NCBI RefSeq assembly: GCF_017306545.1
Contig: NZ_JAFKID010000039.1
Coordinates: forward strand, 1 to 43,674
Direction: 5' to 3'
Length of the DNA: 43,674 nt
DNA from: Mesorhizobium sp.
GTDB lineage: Bacteria; Pseudomonadota; Alphaproteobacteria; Rhizobiales; Rhizobiaceae
Part shown: one piece after another, positions 15,846 to 23,649 of the stretch
Layout of the letters: each line of letters begins with the position of its first letter
Position numbering within the stretch: the first letter of the stretch is position 1
Notes under the pieces: model-generated
Database searches by the model: none
Seen by the model: only the letters and a program-made list of their open reading frames with translations
Told to the model about the DNA's origin: nothing
Made by a program: the position numbers and the translations under genes

Positions 15846-17621
15846 ATGACCGTCACTACGATCTCCTCCGCTTCCAATCGCGTTCCCAAGGTGCCGCTGT
15901 TCGTGCTGGCCGGGGCGATCGCGATCGGCCTCGTCCTGATGCTGCCGCTCGACGGCTATACGGTCAGCATCATCATGCAGGCGGCGACCTATGCGATCGC
16001 CGTTCTTGGCCTTACCGTGGTCCTAGGCTATGCCGGACAGATCACCCTGGCACAGGCCGCCTTCTTCGGCCTCGGCGCCTATTCGCTGGCCCTCGGGACG
16101 CTCGATCTCGGCCTGTCCTTCTGGGTGGCACTCGCCTTGGCAGTCGTCGTGTCCGGAGCGTTCGGAGCCATTCTCGGCCTGACCTCGGTGCGGCTCGGCG
16201 GGCACTATCTCGCGATGGTCACGATCAGCTTCCAGCAGATCGTCACGCTCGTCCTGACCAATTGGATCAGCCTCACCCGCGGCCCGGACGGGATCGCTGG
16301 CATCGGGCGCCCGAGCATCCTTGGCCGTGAGCTGACGAGCAATGTCGACTACCTGATCTTCAGCATCGTCGTCCTGACCCTTGTGATAATCTCAGTCTGG
16401 AAACTCAAGAGCTCGCGGCTCGGCCGGCGTATGGAGGCCATGCGCGACAACGAGATCGCCGCGTCGGTGACCGGCGTGAACGTGTATCTAACCAAGGTGA
16501 TATCTTTCACCATCTGCGCGGTCCTTGGCGGCCTCGGCGGTGCGCTCTTCGCCAGCGGCTTCTCCTATATCAGTCCGGATCAGTTCTCCTTTGCCGAATC
16601 GATTGTCTTTTTGACCATGGCGCTTCTCGGCGGCGTTCACTCGGTGATCGGCACCGCGCTAGGTACGCTGCTCCTCGTCCTGCTGCCGGAGATGCTGCGG
16701 TTCCTGCGCGATATCTATCTGGCGGTCTACGGCCTCGCGGTTATCCTGATCATGATCTTCATGCCGGATGGGATCTGGGGCTTCGTGACGCTTCTGTCCG
16801 ACAAGCTGTTCCATCGGATTGCGGCAAGGCGCGCGTCGGCACCTTTAAAGCTCGCCAAGAACGAGACGCCCAGCAGCGCGCCGGTGCTTGAAGTCGAAAC
16901 CTTGTCGAAGCATTTCGGCGGCGTCAAAGCTCTCGACAATATGGGAATGACTGTCTCGGCCAACGAGATCCATGCGCTAATCGGGCCGAACGGTTCCGGC
17001 AAGACAACGCTCGTCAACGTCCTGACCGGCCTTTACAAGCCGACATCCGGCAACATTCGCTTCAACGGTGAGACGATCACCGGAATGGCGCCGCACGCAC
17101 TGGCCGCGCGGGGCCTTGCCCGTACTTTTCAGAACATCCGCCTGTTTCGGTCGATGACTTGTCTCGAGAACGTCATCCTCGGCGCGCAACGCCCGGGCAA
17201 TGATCTTACCCCCGATGGCGGCAATGCGGAAGCGAGGGCGCTCGCCGCGCTCGCCTTCGTCGATCTCCTCGACCGGGCGGACGACCTCGTCGGCGATCTG
17301 CCGTATGGCCATCAGCGAAAGGTGGAGATCGCCCGGGCGCTTGCCGCCAGCCCCAGGCTGCTCCTGCTCGACGAGCCGGCAGCGGGCCTCAATTCGACTG
17401 AGAAGCAGCAACTCGTTGAATTGTTGCAGAGGATGAAAGCGCTGGGGCTCACGATCCTCGTCATCGAGCACGATATGCCGCTGGTCGAGCAAGTCGCCGA
17501 CCACATTACGGTCCTCAATTTCGGCGAGCGGATAGCTAACGGCACGCCGGCTATGGTGCTGCGAGATCAGCTGGTCATCAACGCCTATCTCGGGGAGACG
17601 CATGTCCATGCCGCTACTTGA
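15846..17621 (+). CDS. Fused LivM permease and LivG ATPase of the Liv-type importer
   Basis: A 591-residue two-domain protein. Residues 15-315 are a LivM-type permease, with GYAGQITLAQAAFFG at 61-75 and a late LLGGVHSVIGTALG loop. A roughly 30-residue linker rich in Ala and Lys leads to a LivG-type ATPase: VLEVETLSKHFGG from 347, Walker A GPNGSGKTT at 380-388, Q-loop TFQNIRLF at 427-434, a signature region PYGHQRKVE (YGHQ in place of SGGQ, normal for LivG) and Walker B LLLLDEP at 505-511. In E. coli these are two proteins; fused versions occur in some proteobacteria. The frame is continuous with no stop at the join, so this is a true fusion. Its end overlaps livF by 20 bp. Confidence 0.94.
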   Translation: MTVTTISSASNRVPKVPLFVLAGAIAIGLVLMLPLDGYTVSIIMQAATYAIAVLGLTVVLGYAGQITLAQAAFFGLGAYSLALGTLDLGLSFWVALALAVVVSGAFGAILGLTSVRLGGHYLAMVTISFQQIVTLVLTNWISLTRGPDGIAGIGRPSILGRELTSNVDYLIFSIVVLTLVIISVWKLKSSRLGRRMEAMRDNEIAASVTGVNVYLTKVISFTICAVLGGLGGALFASGFSYISPDQFSFAESIVFLTMALLGGVHSVIGTALGTLLLVLLPEMLRFLRDIYLAVYGLAVILIMIFMPDGIWGFVTLLSDKLFHRIAARRASAPLKLAKNETPSSAPVLEVETLSKHFGGVKALDNMGMTVSANEIHALIGPNGSGKTTLVNVLTGLYKPTSGNIRFNGETITGMAPHALAARGLARTFQNIRLFRSMTCLENVILGAQRPGNDLTPDGGNAEARALAALAFVDLLDRADDLVGDLPYGHQRKVEIARALAASPRLLLLDEPAAGLNSTEKQQLVELLQRMKALGLTILVIEHDMPLVEQVADHITVLNFGERIANGTPAMVLRDQLVINAYLGETHVHAAT

Positions 17622-18330
17622 ACTTCGTAACGTCCGGGTGTCGTATGGGCGTGTCGAGGCGCTCTCGGGGATCAGCCTGATGGTCGAGGAAGGCGAGATT
17701 GTCGCGCTCCTCGGTGCCAACGGCGCTGGGAAGTCGACGACGCTGCGCACCATCTCCGGCATGATGGCGCCGACCTCCGGCGAAGTCGTCTTCGCCGGCC
17801 AGCGCATCTCTGGCCTGGGCCCGGAGAAGATCGTTCGGCTCGGCCTGTCGCATGTCGCCGAAGGGCGACGAATTTTTCCGGGTCTTACCGTCCGCGACAA
17901 CATCATGCTTGGTGCCTCGAATCGCCGGGCGACACGACGCGAGCTCAACGCCGATGTCGAGGAGATGTTCGCCCTTTTCCCCGACATCCGGCCCTTCGCC
18001 GACACGCTGTGCTGGAAGCTCTCCGGCGGCCAACTGCAGATGGCGGCGGTCGCCCGTGGCCTGACGGCCCGCCCGAAGCTGCTGCTGCTGGACGAGCCGT
18101 CGCTCGGGCTTGCCCCCCTCATCATCCAGAAGGTCTTCGAGGTGATCAGAGAGATCCAGCGTCGCGGCACGACGGTGCTCCTTGTGGAACAGAACGCCAA
18201 TATGGCGCTGTCGGTCGCTGACCGGGGCTATGTTCTAGAGACAGGTCTTCTCAAGCTCAGTGGCAAAGCGTCGGATCTTGCCGCGAGCGACGAAATCCGT
18301 GCAGCCTATCTCGGTGGCCGCGCCGCCTGA
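17602..18330 (+). CDS. livF: Liv-type ABC transporter ATPase, LivF subunit
   Basis: A 242-residue ATPase with Walker A GANGAGKST at 38-46, VAEGRRIFPGLTV at 85-97 (a LivF hallmark), signature LSGGQ at 140-144 and Walker B LLLLDEP at 160-166. The start at ATG 17602 has GGGGAG upstream inside the preceding gene; ATG 17608 is also possible. It is the last gene of the importer operon and would pair with the ATPase half of the fused LivM-LivG protein. A short hairpin follows about 20 bp after the stop, and then the IS element. Confidence 0.95.
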   Translation: MSMPLLELRNVRVSYGRVEALSGISLMVEEGEIVALLGANGAGKSTTLRTISGMMAPTSGEVVFAGQRISGLGPEKIVRLGLSHVAEGRRIFPGLTVRDNIMLGASNRRATRRELNADVEEMFALFPDIRPFADTLCWKLSGGQLQMAAVARGLTARPKLLLLDEPSLGLAPLIIQKVFEVIREIQRRGTTVLLVEQNANMALSVADRGYVLETGLLKLSGKASDLAASDEIRAAYLGGRAA

Positions 18331-18350
18331 CGGTTTAGGCCAGGCGTCCG

Positions 18351-18367
18351 GCCGATCGCCGATCGGT
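18351..18367 (+). terminator. Possible terminator hairpin after livF
   Basis: CCGATC (18352-18357), loop GCC, GATCGG (18361-18366), with a possible closing G-T pair. It lies about 20 bp after the livF stop, but no T-run follows. It could be a rho-assisted or mRNA-stabilising hairpin rather than an intrinsic terminator. Confidence 0.3.
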
Positions 18368-18465
18368 CGCCAAGTCCCGGATCAATGTTCGATCGGCGCA
18401 ACGAGCCGGAAACGCTTTCGCCGAACGTCGTCGCGCAACACTCAGGGAAAACGCCGGCCGCTTTA

Positions 18466-18482
18466 GGGTCTGTCTGCATTCA
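18466..18482 (+). repeat. Left terminal inverted repeat of the IS5-type element
   Basis: GGGTCTGTCTGCATTCA, identical to the reverse complement of 19291-19307. TA flanks it at 18464-18465. Confidence 0.9.
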
Positions 18483-18535
18483 GGGATTCCGTTTTTCGGG
18501 AAGTTCTGATTCAAGGATGTCGAAGGAGACACGCC

Positions 18536-18904
18536 TTGAGCAGACGAACCTTAACGGACGCGCAATGGGGCCGGATTGAAGAACACCTTCCCGGTCGGGT
18601 TGGAGCGCCAGGACGAAGCGGCGTTGATAATCGGCTGTTCGTCGATGCGATCCTGTGGATGGCCGGCAATGCGGCGCATTGGCGCGACCTGCCGGCGGTG
18701 TTCGGCAAGTGGACCGCAGTCCATGCGCACTTCCGACGCTGGTCGCACAAAGGTGTATGGGAGAGGCTTTTCCATGCCCTGGCCGATACGCCGGACTTTG
18801 AATACGTCCTGATCGACAGCACCATCTCGAAGGTACATGCCGATGCCACGGGCGCAAAAGGGGGGCTGAAGCTGCCGCCATCGGTCGCTCGCGTGGCGGC
18901 CTGA
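18536..18904 (+). CDS. IS5-type transposase, N-terminal frame (OrfA)
   Basis: A 122-codon frame beginning at TTG 18536 with AGGAG at 18524-18528. It contains the IS4/IS5 N-terminal domain (LTDAQWGRIEEHLP, then FVDAILWMAGNAAHWRDLP) and the first catalytic Asp in VLIDST, followed by HADATGAKGG. After AKGG the frame leaves the family sequence and stops at 18904. The rest of the enzyme is in the -1 frame, and the change falls at AAAAGGGGGG (18856-18865). IS427-type elements are known to make the full transposase by ribosomal frameshifting at such a point, so this is probably normal organisation, not decay. Confidence 0.82.
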   Translation: MSRRTLTDAQWGRIEEHLPGRVGAPGRSGVDNRLFVDAILWMAGNAAHWRDLPAVFGKWTAVHAHFRRWSHKGVWERLFHALADTPDFEYVLIDSTISKVHADATGAKGGLKLPPSVARVAA

Positions 18905-19293
18905 CGACCAAGCTGCACGCTGCCGTCGATGCTATCGGCTTGCCGCTGCGGATCCATCCGACACCGGGACAATATGGGGATCGCCCGCAAGCCGAGACCC
19001 TCCTGCGCGGCCTGAAGGGCGTCGGCCATGTCATCGCCGATGCCGCCTACGACGCCGACCCGTTACGTGCCTTCATTGCCGACAACCTCGGGGCGACCGC
19101 CCAGATTAAAGCCAACCCAAGCCGAGCCACCGTCCCGCCAATCGACTGGAGGCTCTACAAGGAGCGTCATCAAGTCGAATGCTTCTTCAACAAGCTCAAG
19201 CGCTTTCGCAGGATCGCACTGCGCTGTGAGAAAACACTCACCGCCTTCATGGGCTTCGTCCATCTCGCATGCGCCATGATCTGGATACGATGA
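18859..19293 (+). CDS. IS5-type transposase, C-terminal frame (OrfB)
   Basis: The -1 frame continues the transposase. It reads AIGRSRGGLTTKLHA soon after the slip site, then the second catalytic Asp in VIADAAYD and the catalytic Glu in HQVECFFNKLKRFRRIA, and ends in TGA 19291-19293 inside the terminal repeat. Independent translation could begin only at ATG 18940, which would omit the RSRGG segment, so fusion with OrfA by frameshift is likely. All DDE residues are present once the two frames are joined. Confidence 0.8.
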   Translation, partial: RGAEAAAIGRSRGGLTTKLHAAVDAIGLPLRIHPTPGQYGDRPQAETLLRGLKGVGHVIADAAYDADPLRAFIADNLGATAQIKANPSRATVPPIDWRLYKERHQVECFFNKLKRFRRIALRCEKTLTAFMGFVHLACAMIWIR

Positions 19294-19307
19294 ATGCAGA
19301 CAGACCC
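19291..19307 (-). repeat. Right terminal inverted repeat of the IS5-type element
   Basis: Reverse complement reads GGGTCTGTCTGCATTCA, identical to the left end. TA follows at 19308-19309. The transposase stop codon (19291-19293) lies inside this repeat. Confidence 0.9.
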
Positions 19308-19309
19308 TA

Positions 19310-19638
19310 GGGCGGCCTTCTCGCGCCAGTCGCTGGTTCTCGACCGCAGGATCGATGGCCGATGTCGCGGAGGGGGACCGGGCCCCTTGGCTTCGAGGCG
19401 GCACCAACGAGTAAGCTTGGCTTGGTCTGCAAATGGAAAGGCAGCCGGCCGAACTTCCGTTCATGAGAATTGTGGTGTTGTCGCGGGCGCGCCTGCAGCC
19501 GCGGCGAGCCCAGTCTGAGAGCAATTCAGTAATAGTGGACGCTTGTTTTCCGTCCGGAATTGCTGAGAAACAAGGGGTCTGGAGAGCGCTTCCGTTTCCG
19601 TTGGACTCGGAAGCGCTCCAGCCCGGCCGGCGCGGTGC
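19310..19638. other. Gene-free stretch between the IS element and the ABC-ATPase remnant
   Basis: About 330 bp with no convincing reading frame on either strand. Its only clear structure is the palindrome at 19584-19618. The rest is probably old intergenic DNA or an eroded gene. Confidence 0.5.
19584..19618. terminator. Long inverted repeat GAGCGCTTCCG...CGGAAGCGCTC
   Basis: Perfect 11-bp arms at 19584-19594 and 19608-19618 with a 13-nt loop, 21 bp downstream of the minus-strand ABC-ATPase stop. This matches a palindrome type often seen between genes in rhizobial genomes. It could terminate the truncated ATPase gene or be a dispersed repeat. No U-run follows on the minus strand. Confidence 0.55.
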
Positions 19639-20174
19639 TCAGTTCGCGTAGACGCCGGATGTGCGGCGCGGTTCGCGCGACAAGAGCACCTGCTCCTCAA
19701 CGATGCGGGTGAGCTTCAGGCGAAGCGCCATCGCCTCCTCGCCGAGGAGGTCGCGGGGCCGGTCGGTCTCGACCGGTATCACTGCCTCAATGCGGCCGGG
19801 CCGGGCCGACATGACGATGGTCGTATCGGCGAGATAGATCGCCTCCTCGACGCTGTGCGTGACGAAGAGCACTGTCTTGCGCTCCTGCATCCACAGATCC
19901 AGGAGATCGTGCTGCATAATCCCGCGGGTGATGCTGTCGAGCGCGCCGAAGGGCTCGTCCATCAGGAGGACGTCGGGACTATTGGCTAGCACGCGGGCGA
20001 TGCCGACGCGCTGCTTCATGCCGCCGGAGAGCTGGCGAGGATAGTGGTCCTCGAATCCCTTGAGGCCGACGCGCCCGATATAGGAACGGGCGACCTCTTC
20101 AGCCTGCTTGCGGCTGCGACCGCGCACCGTCGGGCCGTACATGACGTTCTTCAGCACGGTCATCCAGGGAAACA
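19639..20174 (-). pseudogene. NitT/TauT-type ABC transporter ATPase, 5' part removed by the Tn3 element
   Basis: About 178 native residues remain, from LFPWMTVLKNV to the stop. The signature [16 protein letters not shown], Walker [13 protein letters not shown] and the switch His in FVTHSVEEA are present and match SsuB/TauB/NrtD-type ATPases for sulfonates, taurine, nitrate or similar. Walker A and the first 80 or so residues are missing because the Tn3-family repeat begins at 20175, exactly at the break. The open frame runs on into the transposon to 20238, but that part is not ATPase sequence. The missing half is not found on the other side of the transposon, and no permease or binding-protein partner is next to it. 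Non-functional remnant. Confidence 0.88.
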
Positions 20175-20220
20175 GGGGTCGGAACAAGAACCGTTCCCGC
20201 AGACACGCTAAGGTCGAACG
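20175..20220 (+). repeat. Left terminal inverted repeat of the Tn3-family element
   Basis: Starts GGGGTCGGAACAAGAACC and ends ACACGCTAAGGTCGAACG. Compared with the right end it differs at about four positions, one at base 18 and three around bases 25-27. Confidence 0.9.
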
Positions 20221-20283
20221 AAGCGCGAACACGCGCATAGATCTGTAGATGAAGCCACCGGACTAGTTGAAAGCTTCCGGCCG

Positions 20284-23200
20284 ATGGCCAACCACTTCCC
20301 CTTGGAATTTGGTGTGCCGAGGGAGAGACGAGTGGGTAGAAGGCGGCTTGTCAGTTCAAAGGAAGCGGCGATACTGCTGGGCATAGCGACGGACGACGAT
20401 AGTCTGATCCGTCACTTTACTCTGGACCCGACAGATAGATTGGAATGCGAACTCCGCCGGCGACCGCAGAACAAGCTGGGCTTCGCCGTTCAACTCTGCA
20501 CGATGCGACAAACAGGGCGGCTCTTGTGGGACAACGAGCAGCCACCTGCGGCTGTGATCACCTATCTTGCGGATCAGCTCGGTATCGACGCGCGCCTCTA
20601 CGCCTTCTATGCGCATCGAGTACAGACGCGTTTCGATCACAGCCGATCGTTGATGGCTTACCTCGGTCTCCGGACCGCATCTAGAGACGATCGCCGCGCC
20701 GCCCTTGTGGCTGCAATCAATGCGGCGGCTAACGGCGATCACGGGTTGCCGATCGCGACAGCAGTCATTGCCGAGTTCCGGAAACGAAACGCACTCCTGC
20801 CTTCGCTGCATTCCATCGAGAAGATTGGCCTCGGCGGTCGCGCGATCGCTCGCCGACGGGCTGAGAAAGAACTTATCGAGGGTATCTCGCCTGATCGGCT
20901 TGTGTCATTGGACAGGCTGTTGGAGGTTGACCCGGCCCTCGGCCAGACGCGCTTTCATTGGCTGCGCTCAGCGCCAGAGGCGCCGGGTGCGTCGAACCTG
21001 GTCGGGCTGACAGAACGCATTGCCTTCCTGCGCAAGCTGGAAATCGATCCGACGTTGCAGGCGCGCATATCGTCGGGACGGTGGGACCAGATGATCCGGG
21101 AGGGCAATGCCACGCCGGCATGGCTGGCCAATGACTTCAATGCCAGCCGTCGGCATGCTCTGATCGTCGCGCAAGTTTTCAAACTCGGTCAGAAGTTCAC
21201 CGATGATGCGGTGGCAATGTTCATCAAGCTGATGGGTCGGCTGTTCTCGCAAGCCAATAACCGCAAGAAGCAGCGGCAGCTGGACTGCAGGCCGGACACC
21301 GCCAAGGCACTGCGCATGTTCCTCGACACGATCACTGCCCTGCAGTCCGCCAACGATTATGGCCGGAATGCGTTGGAGGTTCTCGACCAGAGGGTCGGCT
21401 GGCACCGGCTGCTCCGGATGAAGCCTGAGCTCGAATCGATGGTCGAGAACAACGAGGCGTCGCCCTTGGTCTTGGCGGGTGAGCAATATGCGACCGTCAG
21501 CAAGTATGCAGGGGCGTTCCTGCGGGCGTTCATGTTCCAATCGGCGCGGCGACACGATCCGCTCCTTGCGTCAATCGCGCTGCTGAAACGGCTCTATGCC
21601 GAAAAGCGGCGGACACTCCCGGATCGCGTCCCGATAACCCACCTCAGCCAAGCTGATCGTCGGCTCGTCTTCGAACAGGGAAAGCCTGATCGCCGCCTCT
21701 ACGAGATTGCAACGCTCGCGGCTTTGCGAGACCGACTTCGATCCGCGGACATTTGGGTCGACGGCAGCCGATCCTTCAGGCCGATCGACGAGCATCTGAT
21801 GCCGCGGTCGACATTCACCGCAATGAACGAAGAGGATCGGCTCGGATTGGGCGTCCAGGGTGATGGTGCGCAGTGGCTTGCCGAAGCGCGGCAGATACTC
21901 GACTTCAACCTGAAGCGCCTCGCCCACAGGGCACGGTCCGGAAAGCTCGAAGGTGTTCGTCTTGAGGCCGGGACGTTGATCGTGACGCCAACGGCTGGCG
22001 AGGTTCCGGCGGCGGTCGAGGACCTTAACGCCGAGATCAGCGACATGTATCCGTTGGTCGAGGTACCGGACCTGTTGAGGGAAGTGCATGAATGGACCGG
22101 ATTTGCCGACCACTTCACGCATGTTCGCACCGGCGACGTGCCGAGAAATATCTCCGCCATGCTGGCCGGCGTGCTGGCCGATGCGACCAATCTCGGTCCT
22201 AAGAGGATGGCGAGCGCATCCAAGGGCATCAGCGCTCACCAGATCGGCTGGATGCGCACGTTCCACGCCCGGGCGGAGACTTATCGGGCGGCGCAAGCAT
22301 GTATCACCGATGCACACACCCGGCATCCGTTTTCTCGACTTTGGGGCAACGGAACAACTTCATCGTCCGATGGCCAATTCTTCCGCGCGAGCGACCGAGC
22401 CGCAAAGCGCGGCGACATCAATCTGCACTACGGCGCCGAACCGGGCTCGAAGTTCTATAGCCATCTGTCCGATCAGTACGGCTACTTCAGCATCTTGCCG
22501 ATCAGCCCGACCGAAAGCGAGGCAGCCTATGTGCTCGATGGCCTGTTCGATCAGGACACGATCCTCGACATCCAAGAACACTTTACCGATACCGGAGGCG
22601 CCAGTGACCATGTCTTCGGATTATTCGCCCTGATCGGCAAACGCTTCGCTCCGCGACTACGCAATCTCAAAGATCGGAAATTCCACACATTCGACAAAGG
22701 CGATGCATACCCCGCGCTGTCAAACCACGTCGGCGCGCCGATCAACGCCACCCTGATCCTCGATCATTGGGATGATCTGCTTCATCTCGCGGCCTCGATC
22801 ACGACGCGGACCGTGGTGCCGTCCACAATCCTGAAGAAGCTCTCCGCATCACCGAAGGAGAGCCAGCTTGCCAGGGCTCTACGTGAACTCGGTCGGATCG
22901 AGCGGTCCCTCTTCATGATAGAGTGGTATTCAAGCCCGGCACTGCGCCGGCGCTGCCAGGCCGGTCTCAACAAGGGCGAGGCTGCACACAAGCTAAAGCG
23001 CGCGGTCTTCTTCCACGAGCGCGGTGAGATCCGTGACCGATCGTTCGAAAGCCAAGCCTTCCGAGCGTCAGGCCTCAATCTCGTCGTCAGCGCGATCGTA
23101 CACTGGAATACGGTCTATATCGAACGCGCCGTCACCCACTTGCGCAACGTGCGTCGCGAGATTCCGGATCATCTGCTCAAGCACATCTCGCCGCTAAGCT

Positions 23201-23307
23201 GGGAGCACATCAATCTGACAGGCATCTACACCTGGGACGCGGAACATCAGATGCCTGAAGGCTTCCGGTCGCTCAGACTTCCGGCTCGGTTACGCCACGC
23301 CGCATGA
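20284..23307 (+). CDS. tnpA: Tn3-family transposase
   Basis: A 1007-residue transposase, the usual length for the family. The N-terminal part has the DNA-binding and DUF4158-like region (ERRVGRRRLVSSKEAAILL at the start). The DDE catalytic core is complete: D696 in SSSDGQ, D769 in TDTGGASDH and E899 in LNKGEAAHKLKRA. The spacing is close to that known for Tn3 (689, 765, 895). ATG 20284 is 63 bp inside the left inverted repeat and the gene ends 11 bp before the right one. It cuts and joins the element's ends and forms a cointegrate during replicative transposition. With no resolvase in the element, cointegrates would have to be resolved by host homologous recombination. Confidence 0.95.
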   Translation: MANHFPLEFGVPRERRVGRRRLVSSKEAAILLGIATDDDSLIRHFTLDPTDRLECELRRRPQNKLGFAVQLCTMRQTGRLLWDNEQPPAAVITYLADQLGIDARLYAFYAHRVQTRFDHSRSLMAYLGLRTASRDDRRAALVAAINAAANGDHGLPIATAVIAEFRKRNALLPSLHSIEKIGLGGRAIARRRAEKELIEGISPDRLVSLDRLLEVDPALGQTRFHWLRSAPEAPGASNLVGLTERIAFLRKLEIDPTLQARISSGRWDQMIREGNATPAWLANDFNASRRHALIVAQVFKLGQKFTDDAVAMFIKLMGRLFSQANNRKKQRQLDCRPDTAKALRMFLDTITALQSANDYGRNALEVLDQRVGWHRLLRMKPELESMVENNEASPLVLAGEQYATVSKYAGAFLRAFMFQSARRHDPLLASIALLKRLYAEKRRTLPDRVPITHLSQADRRLVFEQGKPDRRLYEIATLAALRDRLRSADIWVDGSRSFRPIDEHLMPRSTFTAMNEEDRLGLGVQGDGAQWLAEARQILDFNLKRLAHRARSGKLEGVRLEAGTLIVTPTAGEVPAAVEDLNAEISDMYPLVEVPDLLREVHEWTGFADHFTHVRTGDVPRNISAMLAGVLADATNLGPKRMASASKGISAHQIGWMRTFHARAETYRAAQACITDAHTRHPFSRLWGNGTTSSSDGQFFRASDRAAKRGDINLHYGAEPGSKFYSHLSDQYGYFSILPISPTESEAAYVLDGLFDQDTILDIQEHFTDTGGASDHVFGLFALIGKRFAPRLRNLKDRKFHTFDKGDAYPALSNHVGAPINATLILDHWDDLLHLAASITTRTVVPSTILKKLSASPKESQLARALRELGRIERSLFMIEWYSSPALRRRCQAGLNKGEAAHKLKRAVFFHERGEIRDRSFESQAFRASGLNLVVSAIVHWNTVYIERAVTHLRNVRREIPDHLLKHISPLSWEHINLTGIYTWDAEHQMPEGFRSLRLPARLRHAA

Positions 23308-23318
23308 CGTTCATGCTC

Positions 23319-23364
23319 CGTTCGACCTTAGCGTGTCGCTGGGAACAGTTCTTGTTCCGACCCC
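23319..23364 (-). repeat. Right terminal inverted repeat of the Tn3-family element
   Basis: Reverse complement starts GGGGTCGGAACAAGAACT and ends ACACGCTAAGGTCGAACG, matching the left end at about 42 of 46 positions. It begins 11 bp after the tnpA stop codon. Confidence 0.9.
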
Positions 23365-23511
23365 ATCATCGGGAACTGCGGGAAACTGCGATGCGCATGT
23401 GGAACGACGTCGCTCGTCTCCAAGCCGCTTGAACGCCGCCGGCGCGAGGGCAGGGAGGTGCTGGCCCGCGCAACCCAGGTCAAGAGCATCCGGATGCCGT
23501 ACGGGGAGTAA
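23365..23511 (+). CDS. Possible 3' fragment of an unidentified gene next to the Tn3 element
   Basis: The frame entering from the transposon boundary stays open for 48 codons and ends in TAA at 23509-23511. Its second half (about ERRRREGREVLARATQV, then KSIRMPYGE) has strongly GC-rich third positions and reads like a protein C-terminus, whereas the first part does not. It may be the tail of a gene whose 5' end was lost when the transposon junction formed. I do not recognise the protein. From here to 23649 I see nothing further except the ribosome-binding site GGGAGGAA of the next gene. Confidence 0.3.
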   Translation: MIGNCGKLRCACGTTSLVSKPLERRRREGREVLARATQVKSIRMPYGE

Positions 23512-23649
23512 GGCGGGCCACGCCGCCTCCGTCGGGCCTTGGCCTAAGGGCCAATTGACCCAGCCGGTGGAGCCGATACCAAATGGGCCACGCAGACGTG
23601 AAAGGACAAAGGCCGCAGGCCGCACCGACATTGCACGCGGGAGGAACCG

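Larger units (their letters stand above)
18466..19307 (+). mobile_element. IS5-family insertion sequence (IS427-group-like), 842 bp
   Basis: Two identical 17-bp terminal inverted repeats, GGGTCTGTCTGCATTCA, bound the element. It is flanked on both sides by TA (18464-18465 and 19308-19309), the short target duplication usual for this group. It carries a DDE transposase split over two frames and nothing else. It inserted downstream of livF, in front of the remnant of another ABC transporter gene, and does not interrupt a recognisable gene. The size and ends are complete, so it may still be mobile. Confidence 0.9.
20175..23364 (+). mobile_element. Tn3-family element with tnpA only, 3190 bp
   Basis: It is bounded by 46-bp terminal inverted repeats that start GGGGTCGGAACAAGAAC and match at about 42 of 46 positions. 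Inside is one gene, a full-length Tn3-type transposase. There is no resolvase, res site or cargo gene. The 5 bp on the left (AAACA) and right (ATCAT) do not match, so the usual 5-bp duplication is absent. Left of it is a cut ABC-ATPase gene, right of it unrelated sequence. The simplest reading is insertion followed by deletion or recombination next to the element. Confidence 0.9.

Noticed and set aside
20175-23364. IS1071 copy
   Set aside because: Similar size and lack of a resolvase, but the terminal repeat starts GGGGTCGGAACAAGAAC and is 46 bp, unlike the IS1071 ends as I remember them.
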